Positions 1-8,127 of a stretch of DNA of 13,131 nt are shown here, one piece after another. The notes beneath the pieces were generated by a model that was given only the letters and a program-made list of their open reading frames with translations, was not told where the DNA came from and made no database searches. The stretch's first letter is position 1. The number at the start of each line of letters is the position of its first letter. The stretch is taken from the NCBI GenBank assembly GCA_018224415.1, contig JAGTUZ010000210.1:1-13131 (forward strand). Reading direction: 5' to 3'. Origin of the DNA: Bacteroidota bacterium. GTDB taxonomy: Bacteria; Bacteroidota; Ignavibacteria; SZUA-365. The position numbers were made by a program, and so were the translations under genes.

Positions 1-292
1 CCGCATCGACGCGCAGAGCGCGCAGGGGAAGGTCCTCGGCGGCATAGCCACTGCGGCCGCCGGTATCGGTGTGCCGGTCGTGGCTTTTTGTGGCGCGCTG
101 GAAGGGGAACCCGACCTGCTTGCATCGCAACTTGGTGTGGAAGCAGTGCTGCCGATCGCGGAAGCAGGCATGCCGACTTCCGAGTCCATGCGTGACGCGG
201 AGCACCTGCTGCGCAGTGCCGTCGACCGCGCCTGGCAGCGCATTGCGACCGCGACTGGCACCGGATTTCGGCCGCGCGGTGATTTTTCGTAG
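1..292 (+). CDS. Glycerate kinase, C-terminal fragment (5' end outside window)
   Basis: The reading frame enters at the left edge (first full codon at position 2) and gives 96 residues before TAG at 290-292. The fragment opens with RIDAQSAQGK, followed by a hydrophobic strand GVPVVAFCGAL and later EAGMPTSESMRDAEHLL. This order matches the C-terminal end of type I glycerate kinases (PF02595 family), where a GRxDxQxxxGK motif precedes a V-P-V-hydrophobic strand and a conserved P-x-S-x-x-x-A/M helix. The family phosphorylates glycerate with ATP in the cytoplasm, feeding lower glycolysis. A tail of about 15 residues after the last helix looks longer than usual and is rich in Arg and Gly. The next gene starts 39 bases downstream on the same strand, suggesting co-transcription. 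Which hydroxyl is phosphorylated (2- or 3-phosphoglycerate product) cannot be judged from the fragment. Confidence 0.85.
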   Translation, partial: RIDAQSAQGKVLGGIATAAAGIGVPVVAFCGALEGEPDLLASQLGVEAVLPIAEAGMPTSESMRDAEHLLRSAVDRAWQRIATATGTGFRPRGDFS

Positions 293-331
293 TTTTATTG
301 AAGCATTCCAACAACACTTACAGGGCAGAAC

Positions 332-1735
332 ATGGCTGAAATCACATTCGGAACCGACGGCTGGCGCGCGCTGATCGCGGAAGGCTACACCTTCGACAAC
401 GTCCGCAAGGTCGCTCTCGCCTTTGCGCGATATTATCGCAGACACCCGCTCGTTGCAAACGGCGTGGTGGTGGGTGGGGACGCTCGCTTCGGTTCACAGG
501 ATTTCGCAGCAGCAGCCGCGCAGGTCATCGCCAGCCAGGGGATCAAGGTGTGGCTCGCGGAGAACGTCGTTTCCATTCCCATGGTTTCCCTCGGCATCAT
601 CCGCAGGAAAGCCGCCGCCGGCGTGATGATCACTGCCAGTCACAATCCGCCGCAATGGAATGGCTTCAAGATCAAGGCGCAGTTTGGTGGCTCGGCCCTG
701 ATGAAGGATATCGTCAAGATCGAGAAGATGGTGCAGGACATCGTCGCGAAGAATACGGCGGTGAAATTGCGTCCCATGGATGACCTGAAGAAAGAGAAAC
801 TGGTTGTGCCCATCGATCTGCACACGCTGTTCCTCACAGACATCCGAAAAAAAATCGATCTCGATCTGATTACGAAATCGAAGATGAAAATCGCCTACGA
901 CGTCATGTACGGCGCGTCCTACGGTGTGATGGGAAAACTGCTGCCATCCGTGCGCACGCTGCATGACGAGCACAATCCTGGCTTCAAGGGCATCGCCCCA
1001 GAACCACTGGCGAAGAACCTCACGGAGTTCATCGAACTCGTGCGGAAGGAAAAGTTCGATATCGGCCTCGTCACCGACGGCGACGTCGACCGCTTTGCCT
1101 GCATTGACGAACACGGGAATTTTGTCAGTACCCAGCTGCTCATCCCCATTCTGCTGAAGTACCTGTACAAGGACCTCGGCAAGAAGGGAGCCGTCGTGAA
1201 AACCGTTTCGGTGTCCGACCTTGTCACACGGATGTGCGAGAAGTACGGCCTGAAGCTGTACGAACGTCCGGTCGGTTTCAAGTATGTGACCGAACTGATG
1301 CTCGAGGAACGCGTGCTGATTGGCGGCGAGGAAAGCGGTGGCGTCGGCACGTCGCTGCACATTCCCGAGCGCGACGGCATCTTTAATAATCTGCTGCTCT
1401 GCGAGGCGCTCGCGAAAAAGAAGATGACGCTCGGCCAGGCCGTAGAGGAAATCTTCGCCGAATTCGGGCGCGTGTATTACGACCGCATCGATTACCGCAC
1501 GACCGAAAAAAACAAGAAAGCGATTCTCGCGGCCTGCGAGAAGGGTATAGACACCCTTGGCGGTCTTGCGGTGCGCAGCGTCGAAACCATCGACGGTTTC
1601 AAATTCCGCGTCGACGGCGGCTGGCTGCTGATTCGCGCATCGGGTACCGAGCCCATCCTGCGCTTTTACGCAGAGGCCGACAGCGAGCGCAAGATGACCG
1701 CCCTGCTCAAGGCCGCGGTGAACATCGGAATGTAA
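332..1735 (+). CDS. Alpha-D-phosphohexomutase (phosphoglucomutase/phosphomannomutase family)
   Basis: This 467-residue cytoplasmic enzyme is full length for the family, which interconverts hexose 1- and 6-phosphates through a phosphoserine and feeds nucleotide-sugar synthesis. All four signature sites are visible in order. The start reads FGTDGWRA (6-13). The phosphoserine loop is TASHNP with Ser103. The Mg-binding loop is DGDVDR with Asp249, Asp251 and Asp253. The sugar-specificity loop is GGEESGG (331-337) and the phosphate-binding loop is RASGTEP (435-441). TASHNP and RASGTEP fit the PGM/PMM branch better than GlmM, but glucose versus mannose preference cannot be decided. The start is the ATG at 332, with AGGG at 322-325 as a ribosome binding site. 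It sits 39 bases after the glycerate kinase fragment and 4 bases before the next gene, so the three probably form an operon. Confidence 0.95.
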   Translation: MAEITFGTDGWRALIAEGYTFDNVRKVALAFARYYRRHPLVANGVVVGGDARFGSQDFAAAAAQVIASQGIKVWLAENVVSIPMVSLGIIRRKAAAGVMITASHNPPQWNGFKIKAQFGGSALMKDIVKIEKMVQDIVAKNTAVKLRPMDDLKKEKLVVPIDLHTLFLTDIRKKIDLDLITKSKMKIAYDVMYGASYGVMGKLLPSVRTLHDEHNPGFKGIAPEPLAKNLTEFIELVRKEKFDIGLVTDGDVDRFACIDEHGNFVSTQLLIPILLKYLYKDLGKKGAVVKTVSVSDLVTRMCEKYGLKLYERPVGFKYVTELMLEERVLIGGEESGGVGTSLHIPERDGIFNNLLLCEALAKKKMTLGQAVEEIFAEFGRVYYDRIDYRTTEKNKKAILAACEKGIDTLGGLAVRSVETIDGFKFRVDGGWLLIRASGTEPILRFYAEADSERKMTALLKAAVNIGM

Positions 1736-1739
1736 TACG

Positions 1740-2801
1740 GTGCGCAGACTGCTGCCGCTCCTGCTCCTGCTCCTCATGGGGGTTATCCCGGCACGGGCCG
1801 CGGATCCGCCCCCCGGTCGGAGCGGTCAGGAACCCACTGCTGGCTCGCCGGTGCGGCCGTCCACGGTATTAAGACTTGGCGATCCGCATTTCCGTGGACC
1901 GCTAGCGAAATGGAATTCCGTCCGTCCCGATGAGGCCCTGCCTGAATCGGACGGACGGATCCTGTCGCCGGACCTGCACGGACCGACGACGGGACCGGTG
2001 CACCGCACGCGACTCTGGCTGATGGGAGGGACGATGTTCGCGGCGAACGCCGCGATCGTGGCGTATTTCTTCGACACGTATTACAATGACGACTTCGCGA
2101 AGACCGCGCCATTCCACACGTTTGACGACTGGTACAACGCCGACCTGAATGTCGACAAGCTCGGTCACATCTGGTCGGCGCAGTCCTACGCCCAGGCGAC
2201 CTATCATATGTTTCGCTGGGCCAACATGTCGCAATGGAGTGCGATGTACTGGTCAAGCGGCCTGGCCTTCCTCTACCAGCTCGAAATGGAAATCACCGAC
2301 GGACTGTTCGAGAAATGGGGATTCAGCTGGTGGGATGTCGCGGGGAATACCATCGGCGCGGTGTGGCCGAACCTGCAGCGCATCTATCCCTCGCTGCAGC
2401 CGTTCATGATCAAGATGAGTTACCATCCCTCCGCTGCCGTCAAACAGGGCTGGGTCGAACATGACTATCTCCGTGACTACGACGGCTTCACCTACTGGCT
2501 CGCGCTGTCGGTCGAAGACCTGCTGCCACGCGCGGCTCGACCGTATTGGCCCGACTGGCTCGGCATCGCCGTCGGTTACGGAGCAAACCGCACCATGCTC
2601 GGAGACGGTATATACAATTCGCGTGATGGCGTCGGCCAGGGCGAGCAGGAATGGTATGTCGCCCTCGACTACGACTTGCGCAAGCTCCCGGGTGACTCGA
2701 AATTCCTGCTCTGGATGAAGGAATCCTTCAACATTTTCCACCTTCCCGCGCCGACAATTCGTATCACTCCCTCGGCGGTGTATTACGGTTTGTATTTTTG
2801 A
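1740..2801 (+). CDS. Exported DUF2279-type protein, probably outer-membrane associated
   Basis: The 353-residue product starts with an Arg-Arg pair, a run of leucines and ARA-A at 18-21, a clear signal peptide cut near residue 20-21. No lipobox cysteine is present, unlike some relatives called lipoproteins. After a low-complexity Pro/Gly stretch (about 22-90) and one hydrophobic segment (about 93-111) comes the family core: DKLGH (139-143), a hydrophobic helix, ELEME-type acidic residues (Glu182, Glu184, Asp187), then WGFSWWDVAGN (193-203). These match DUF2279, an uncharacterised family. The C-terminal third is rich in Tyr, Trp and alternating residues and ends in aromatic YGLYF, as in outer-membrane beta-strand proteins; this is inference. 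The start is GTG at 1740, only 4 bases after the mutase stop. The next in-frame ATG would cut the signal peptide in half. No enzymatic role can be assigned. Confidence 0.8.
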   Translation: MRRLLPLLLLLLMGVIPARAADPPPGRSGQEPTAGSPVRPSTVLRLGDPHFRGPLAKWNSVRPDEALPESDGRILSPDLHGPTTGPVHRTRLWLMGGTMFAANAAIVAYFFDTYYNDDFAKTAPFHTFDDWYNADLNVDKLGHIWSAQSYAQATYHMFRWANMSQWSAMYWSSGLAFLYQLEMEITDGLFEKWGFSWWDVAGNTIGAVWPNLQRIYPSLQPFMIKMSYHPSAAVKQGWVEHDYLRDYDGFTYWLALSVEDLLPRAARPYWPDWLGIAVGYGANRTMLGDGIYNSRDGVGQGEQEWYVALDYDLRKLPGDSKFLLWMKESFNIFHLPAPTIRITPSAVYYGLYF

Positions 2802-2810
2802 TCCGTCCCC

Positions 2811-3875
2811 TCACCGCCCGAACAGCACCTGTGCGACGGTGGATTTCGGCGGATGTTTCTTCTTCACCATTTCCACGGCGTAACACACGATGGCGATGAC
2901 GGCGATCACCGCGAGATTTGCGGCGGTGAACAGTGGACCGGATTCGATGGTCTCCATTCCCTGTGATTCGAGGAGGGGCAGCAGCACCTGCGCTCCGAGC
3001 ACCTGGTGCAGGACGTAGACCAACATCGAATGGCGGCCGAAGAAACCGATCACGGAGTGCGCGGGATTCAGGCGCAGGCGCCGCAGCAGGGTGGACGACA
3101 GCACGACGATGCCGATGGAGGTGAAGATGTAGGCGAACGTGGGGGGATAGAAAATTTCGGAGTATCCGCCCCGCGTTTCCAGAATGCTACCGTCTGCGAT
3201 GCTGCGGATAAACGGCAACGGGACAAACAGCAGGATGAAGCCGATGACCGTGAGCACGGCTCCGAGTGTGATGAAATGATGCGAGGCGCCGATGCCCTCG
3301 CCAAACAGCGTGCGGAAAAACAGCGCACCGATAAAGGCATAACCCAGCCACGGGAAGATGGGGAACCATCCGTCGACGAACCAGCTTTGCAGAAGGCGTC
3401 CGATCGACGGCAGCCATGGTTCGTCGAAATACACCTCGAGCGCTTCGGCGTGATAGCCCGTCAAAGCCTGCAGGACGTATGTACCCAGAATAAATATGAC
3501 CGCGATGTACAGCAGTTCCCGGGCGTCTGCTTTTCTCATGAGATAAAGCAGCGGCATTGCGAGTCCGATCGGATAGAGCACGTCGAAGGAAGTGAACGGG
3601 TAGATCTGCCACAGCAGGGTATCGAGCAGCACGCCCACGCCCATGACAATCCCGCCGCGCTTGAGATAATAAGCGAGATTGTGTTTTTCTCCGCGGAGGA
3701 CGATCATGCCGGCGCTCAGCATGATGAAGGTCGGGGCGGCAAAGGAACCCAGAATGCGAAACCACATCGAATGCGGTTCGGCAAGGTAGGGCGCGAGATT
3801 CGCGGGGATCATCAGGAGGATGGCGAGGCCCCGGAGCGTGTCGATCCAGGGCAGGCGAAGGTGTTGTTCAGGCAT
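2811..3875 (-). CDS. Polytopic membrane acyltransferase, DUF1624/HGSNAT-like
   Basis: The 354-residue protein is hydrophobic throughout, with about nine or ten membrane segments. It opens with LPWIDTLRGLAILLMI (8-23), the hallmark of the heparan-alpha-glucosaminide N-acetyltransferase-like (PF07786/DUF1624) and related acyltransferase superfamily. APTFIMLSAGM (47-57) follows, then FPIFPWLGYAFIG (171-183), and near the end GRHSMLVYVLHQ (280-291), a motif shared with acyltransferase-3 proteins. The family transfers acyl groups across or at the cytoplasmic membrane onto sugars or other envelope acceptors. The acceptor here is unknown. The start is ATG at 3875, with a GAGG-like site a few bases upstream. 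It begins 27 bases after the asparagine synthetase stop on the same strand and is probably the last gene of that operon. It converges with the DUF2279 gene, with 9 bases between the stops and no clear terminator hairpin. Confidence 0.8.
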   Translation of the reverse strand: MPEQHLRLPWIDTLRGLAILLMIPANLAPYLAEPHSMWFRILGSFAAPTFIMLSAGMIVLRGEKHNLAYYLKRGGIVMGVGVLLDTLLWQIYPFTSFDVLYPIGLAMPLLYLMRKADARELLYIAVIFILGTYVLQALTGYHAEALEVYFDEPWLPSIGRLLQSWFVDGWFPIFPWLGYAFIGALFFRTLFGEGIGASHHFITLGAVLTVIGFILLFVPLPFIRSIADGSILETRGGYSEIFYPPTFAYIFTSIGIVVLSSTLLRRLRLNPAHSVIGFFGRHSMLVYVLHQVLGAQVLLPLLESQGMETIESGPLFTAANLAVIAVIAIVCYAVEMVKKKHPPKSTVAQVLFGR

Positions 3876-3902
3876 GGGGCCTCGGAATGTGCGGCGCCAA
3901 CG

Positions 3903-5831
3903 TCACGACAGACTGCGGTCACCTTCGATCCACCAGCGATGCCAGAGTTCGAAGTTGTACAGCGTCCAAAGCTGCGGCGTGTAGTTGATCTTCGTGCGCT
4001 CGTACTCGTCGAGCAATGAGCGAATATACGGAAGATTGTAGTAATCATGACGTGGGGAAAGCAGGAGGGAGCGGGCGTGCTGGAAAATATCCGTTGTCAT
4101 CATGTTCTTGCCTGATCCTGCGAAACCGATTTTCTTCCGGTCGATGATGTCGTCCGGGAGAATGCCGCGCAGTGCCTGTTTGAGCACATGCTTGGGATTG
4201 CCACCCTTCATTTTCATGGCGGAGGGAATATTCATCGTGAACTCCAGCATGAGATGGTCGAGGAAGGGCACGCGTGCCTCGATGCTCGTGGCCATTGTGA
4301 TTTTGTCGACGCGCATCAAGAGCAGCTCCGCGAGGCGGTGCTTGATTTCCCAGTACACGATGCGCTGCAGGTCGTCACCATACCCCTCTTCCACGGCACG
4401 TTCGAAGCGCCGCTGCGCAAGGGTGTACGACGAGGGGAGATCGAGTCCGGCGAAGGTGGCGGCGTTGAGCGCGCGGGCCTTCTCCGCGTCGTAGAAGCCG
4501 ATGGCGTTGCCCCAGAACGCCGGCTGCTTTTCGAGCACGTTGCGGATGACGTTCTGCCGGTAATCGACTTGGCGGTGGGCGAGCAGCGGCCGCAGCAGGG
4601 CATACGCGCCGGAGGTGAGCGCGCGCGGCACAGGTCGCAGCACACGTTCGAGGCGCATCATCCGCACCGCGCGGAGATACGCCGCATAGCCGGCGAACTG
4701 TTCGTCACTGCCTTCGCCGACCTGGACAACGATGGTGCCGTTGTCGCGGGCGAGTTTCGAGACGTGATACAAAGGGAAGCAGACGGGATCGGCGAGGGGT
4801 TCGTCCTGGTGGTGCACGATGGTCGGCAGCAGGTCGAGAAACCCGCTGTCGTCGATCATCACTTCATGGTGATTCGTGTGGAAATGCGCTGCCATGCGGC
4901 GCGCCCACTGGAATTCATTGGTGTCTTCCTGACCGCGGATCGCGACGGTGAAAGTGTCGACCGGTCGATCCATCAATTCGGACATGAACGCGACGTTGGC
5001 GCTGGAGTCGATGCCGCCGCTGAGGAAAACGCCAAACGGGACGTCGCTCATCATGCGCTTTTCCACCGCCGACCGGAAAAGATCGCGGACGCGCCCCGTC
5101 ACTGCCTCTTCGTCGTGGTAGTCGAAGTCCGCTTCTCGGTGCCCGAGCGCATCCCAGTACTCCTCGATATCGATGACGCCGTCGCGTCCGATGCGGGCAA
5201 AATGTCCCGCCTCGAGTTTCCTGACGCCCTCGAACATCGTCCATGGCGCCGGGGTGTGGATGTAGGTGAAGTAATGGTGCAGCGCCTCGCGGTCGACCGC
5301 GGGACGCAGCGCGGGATGCTCGAGCAGCGCCTTGATCTCCGATCCGAAGATCCAGGTGCCTTCCCGTTCGGCGTAATACAGGGGTTTGATACCGATGCGA
5401 TCCCTGTAGAGGAAAAGTTGCTCCTTTTCCACGTCCCAGATTGCGATGGCGAACATGCCGTGCAGTCGCTCGATAAATCGTTCGCCCCAATGCCGGTAGG
5501 CGTAGAGGATGGTCTCGGTATCGCTGCGGGAACGGTAGGAATAACCGGCGCGCTCGAGTTCGGCGCGCAGCGCGAGATGGTTGTAGATCTCGCCGTTGAA
5601 GACCAGCCAGATCCTTCCGTCGGGCGTCGACATCGGCTGGTGTCCGGCGGCGGAAAGATCGATGATGGACAGCCGGCGGAAGCTGAAGCCAATGCGTCCA
5701 CAGTCCGAACGATACAGTCCGCCGTCGTCAGGACCCCGATGCACAATTGCCTCACCCATGCGCGCGAGCAGGGCATCGTCGATGCCCCGTGCGGAACGAT
5801 GGTATTCAAAAACTCCGGCGAAGCCGCACAT
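3903..5831 (-). CDS. asnB: Asparagine synthetase, glutamine-hydrolysing (AsnB), long form
   Basis: This 642-residue two-domain enzyme makes asparagine, or amidates a related carboxylate, using glutamine and ATP. The class II glutaminase domain begins with MCGFAGVFEY, so Cys2 becomes the N-terminal nucleophile after Met removal. RGPDD (32-36), RLSIID (53-58), FNGEIYN (78-84) and Asp104 complete that site. The synthetase domain carries the ATP pyrophosphatase loop SGGIDSS (271-277) and GEGSDE (372-377). Every expected catalytic residue is present. The length exceeds the roughly 550 residues of E. coli AsnB and resembles the longer AsnB-like amidotransferases often found in surface-polymer clusters. 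Its position between a GT-C-like membrane protein and a membrane acyltransferase fits that reading, though ordinary asparagine synthesis is equally allowed. The start is ATG at 5831. No promoter-like box is visible in the 98-base gap upstream, so it may depend on the upstream gene's transcript. Confidence 0.95.
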   Translation of the reverse strand: MCGFAGVFEYHRSARGIDDALLARMGEAIVHRGPDDGGLYRSDCGRIGFSFRRLSIIDLSAAGHQPMSTPDGRIWLVFNGEIYNHLALRAELERAGYSYRSRSDTETILYAYRHWGERFIERLHGMFAIAIWDVEKEQLFLYRDRIGIKPLYYAEREGTWIFGSEIKALLEHPALRPAVDREALHHYFTYIHTPAPWTMFEGVRKLEAGHFARIGRDGVIDIEEYWDALGHREADFDYHDEEAVTGRVRDLFRSAVEKRMMSDVPFGVFLSGGIDSSANVAFMSELMDRPVDTFTVAIRGQEDTNEFQWARRMAAHFHTNHHEVMIDDSGFLDLLPTIVHHQDEPLADPVCFPLYHVSKLARDNGTIVVQVGEGSDEQFAGYAAYLRAVRMMRLERVLRPVPRALTSGAYALLRPLLAHRQVDYRQNVIRNVLEKQPAFWGNAIGFYDAEKARALNAATFAGLDLPSSYTLAQRRFERAVEEGYGDDLQRIVYWEIKHRLAELLLMRVDKITMATSIEARVPFLDHLMLEFTMNIPSAMKMKGGNPKHVLKQALRGILPDDIIDRKKIGFAGSGKNMMTTDIFQHARSLLLSPRHDYYNLPYIRSLLDEYERTKINYTPQLWTLYNFELWHRWWIEGDRSLS

Positions 5832-5910
5832 GGATCCCGTCCGTGAATTGATTTATCATTGAAAAATACACGACTCTCCCTTTTCCTCCAATGCCACAGC
5901 GGGCATGGGA

Positions 5911-5939
5911 CGGAGAATTGCCCGATGGCTCATTCTCCG
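5911..5939. repeat. Perfect 8-bp inverted repeat spanning a stop codon
   Basis: CGGAGAAT (5911-5918) and ATTCTCCG (5932-5939) are exact reverse complements separated by 13 bases. They enclose the stop codon (5930-5932 on the minus strand) of the membrane-protein gene. A weaker repeat, ATGCC (5891-5895) with GGCAT (5902-5906), lies just downstream in the direction of transcription. Neither is followed by a T-run, so this is not a classic intrinsic terminator. It could be an RNA hairpin that moderates read-through into asnB or protects the transcript end. The rest of the 98-base gap holds nothing else that I recognise. Confidence 0.4.
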
Positions 5940-8065
5940 GCTCCCAGCGTTGAGAGCAGCTGCCGCGCCTCTGCAACCGACTCGGCTGGTTCACCACGTT
6001 CGACGCACCAGCGCAGCAGTTCCGCCGCGCGCGCGGGCTGGATTCCTGCGCGGACGTAATACTTGCCGAGGGTGAAGCGCAGCATGCCATCGTCGGGAAA
6101 GCGGCGGATGCCTTCCTCGAATCGGCTGAGCGATTCGGAATACTGCCGCGACAGCGCCAGGGCGTTTCCGAGAAACAAGTAGACCGACGGATTCGCGAAG
6201 CCTTCCTGCACGGCGCCCGCGAGGTGTCCGGCCGCGACGTCATACGCGCCGAGCTGATAGAACCCGAGACCGGCGATGGCGGGGTAGGGACGACCGTCCC
6301 GTGTTTCGAGTGCGATCGTCTCGACCTCGATCCGCACACGATCATACATGCCGTTGCCGAGGGCGAGGAAGCCGATGGACTGGGTGAGCGAATCGATCTC
6401 GTGCACGGAAATGCTGTAATCCCCGGCCGCTCCGGCCGCAGTGAGCGTCTCGAGTCGCTGTCCCAACCGCGCCAGCATCCAGTCCTGCAGCGCAACCGTG
6501 GTCTCGGGATCCGACTGCTTCAGCATCTGCGCCATGCGGGAGAGTTCACGGTAATGCTGCGGATAGTCGAGGATCTCGATCATGCGTTTGGTCAGGCGGA
6601 TTTCTTCCCGCAGATCGCCGTTGCGGTGCTGGTATTTTCGCAGCGCGTCGAATCCGCTGAGCGCGTAATCCCCGAACACATGATCGCTGTCGAGTTCCAG
6701 AATATTCTCGAATCGCTGCGCCGTCGCGCGAGCGTCCCGATGAAGCTGCGACCACGGAAGGACGAGCAGAACGGAGATCAGCGCCAGCGCGACCGCCGCC
6801 TGATCGTTGTACCGCCGTCGCAGCGCCGACAATGCGGCCAGCAGCAGCACGATGCCGAGTGGCGCGAGCAGATCCCAGTCCCGGGCGAGTCCCAGCGAGG
6901 CATTGGCAAAAAACGCGAAGCCGCCCATGAGCAGCACGTTCATCGCATGAAAGGCGTCGACTCCGTCACCGAATTTTTTCTGGCGCAGTCTGTCGGTCCA
7001 CGTCCAGAGCAGCGCGACGAGCGCGGCGGGAGCGAGCAGGGCGAGCAGGTTGAGAACATCCGCCAGGTGCCAGGGGGAAAACAGTGTGTAGGCCTGCCTC
7101 CCCGCCGGAGCGGCCTGTGCCGCGACCGGCATGACGATGCGGCTCGCGGAATCAGCAAACCCTGCCGCGAAGTACAGCGCGATCCATGCCGCGATGGCGA
7201 TTCCGCCGGCGAAGAGTCCGCTGCGGACATCCGCGTGGCGCAGCAGACGGAATCTCTCCCGCATTCCCTCGCTTCGCACGGCAAGAAGGAAGAGCAGGGA
7301 AGGGAGGAGGGCCAGCGTGAGATAATGCAGACCCACGGCCAATGCGAAGGCCACGAGTGCCGGCCATAGCCGTGTTTTCCCCGCCAGCGCACGCTCCGCG
7401 GCGACCAGGTACACCGTGATGGCAGCGAATACCGGTGCATAGTACTCGACGTATCCCGAGAACAGCAGCACCCCTGCCGTGCCCGCGAGAGCCAGCAGCA
7501 GAGCCAGGCGCTGTTGTCCCCTCGTCGCGCGCGTGATGTACAGCACGGCCACCAGCAGGCTGGAGACAGAGAGCCAGCGGAAGGGATACAGGGCATCGGT
7601 GGGCATGAGCGCGGGGATCATGTTTCCGATCGCCGGTCCTGCATGCATCGCCAGCAGTAGCAGCATGCCGGTCAGCGGAGCGGACTTGAGATTCATCAGC
7701 ATCTGCGTGTCGGCGGTGCCGTCGACCGAGAATCGATGGATCTGTGGAATCAGCAATCCGCCGTCGCCGTAGAAATAGGTGTGCATCGGCCACAGCAGGG
7801 GGGGAAGCAGGGCCGCCAGCACGAGCAGCAGGGAAACAGGTGTACGCAGCGGATCGATATCCATCGCTTTGAGCGCGGCGAACAGCAGCAGCGGCGCGGC
7901 CAGCATGATCCATAACATCGCGTGAGGCAGGTACGACAGGGCGTCGAATCCCCATACACGTCCGCCGGGTGGAAGCAGGAGGGTGGCGAGTTGCAGGAGC
8001 ATGGGCAGCAGCAGGGCAGCGGCGAGCAGCGCCCAGGGCGTGGAGGCATGCTGTTTCGTTTTCAT
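5930..8065 (-). CDS. Polytopic membrane protein with C-terminal TPR-like region, GT-C-like
   Basis: From ATG at 8065 the product has 711 residues. Residues about 11-438 form roughly 13 hydrophobic segments; about 450-711 are soluble. The C-terminal part has helix pairs typical of tetratricopeptide repeats, for example around 593-620, 626-656 and 660-690, with NPSVYLFLGNALAL and DDGMLRFTLGKYY on the TPR pattern. In the membrane part, polar motifs stand out: YFYGDGG (97-103), SGYVEYYAP (203-211), LHYLT (246-250) and ARDWDLLAP (394-402). The layout (many membrane helices, acidic residues in early loops, soluble tail) resembles GT-C glycosyltransferase-like proteins, but no family is assigned with confidence. 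An upstream TTG at 8137 would add 24 residues before an otherwise good N-terminal membrane segment, so ATG is preferred. No strong ribosome binding site precedes either start. It probably heads the operon with asnB. Confidence 0.8.
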   Translation of the reverse strand: MKTKQHASTPWALLAAALLLPMLLQLATLLLPPGGRVWGFDALSYLPHAMLWIMLAAPLLLFAALKAMDIDPLRTPVSLLLVLAALLPPLLWPMHTYFYGDGGLLIPQIHRFSVDGTADTQMLMNLKSAPLTGMLLLLAMHAGPAIGNMIPALMPTDALYPFRWLSVSSLLVAVLYITRATRGQQRLALLLALAGTAGVLLFSGYVEYYAPVFAAITVYLVAAERALAGKTRLWPALVAFALAVGLHYLTLALLPSLLFLLAVRSEGMRERFRLLRHADVRSGLFAGGIAIAAWIALYFAAGFADSASRIVMPVAAQAAPAGRQAYTLFSPWHLADVLNLLALLAPAALVALLWTWTDRLRQKKFGDGVDAFHAMNVLLMGGFAFFANASLGLARDWDLLAPLGIVLLLAALSALRRRYNDQAAVALALISVLLVLPWSQLHRDARATAQRFENILELDSDHVFGDYALSGFDALRKYQHRNGDLREEIRLTKRMIEILDYPQHYRELSRMAQMLKQSDPETTVALQDWMLARLGQRLETLTAAGAAGDYSISVHEIDSLTQSIGFLALGNGMYDRVRIEVETIALETRDGRPYPAIAGLGFYQLGAYDVAAGHLAGAVQEGFANPSVYLFLGNALALSRQYSESLSRFEEGIRRFPDDGMLRFTLGKYYVRAGIQPARAAELLRWCVERGEPAESVAEARQLLSTLGAGE

Positions 8066-8127
8066 GGAGCGGAAAATACGAAATTCCGGCGTGCATTCCG
8101 TCCGTGCCGGGGAAAAGCGGGAGACAC

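Noticed and set aside
332..1735. Phosphohexomutase as GlmM (phosphoglucosamine mutase)
   Set aside because: The phosphate-binding loop is RASGTEP and the active-site loop is TASHNP, which fit PGM/PMM; GlmM usually has RPSGTEP and SASHNP.
494..1777. 427-codon open frame on the minus strand opposite the phosphohexomutase
   Set aside because: It lies entirely over a gene with full family motifs, and its His/Asp/Val-rich translation is typical of antisense frames in GC-rich coding DNA.
3006..4019. 337-codon plus-strand frame opposite the acyltransferase
   Set aside because: Highly charged, Gln/Arg/Asp-rich antisense translation with no recognisable domain; the minus strand carries the coherent membrane protein.
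4188..5846. 552-codon plus-strand frame opposite asnB
   Set aside because: Long only because GC-rich codons leave few stops on the other strand; asnB on the minus strand has every catalytic motif.
6224..7369. 381-codon plus-strand frame opposite the membrane protein
   Set aside because: Low-quality antisense translation rich in Arg, Gln and Glu; no domain and no ribosome binding context.
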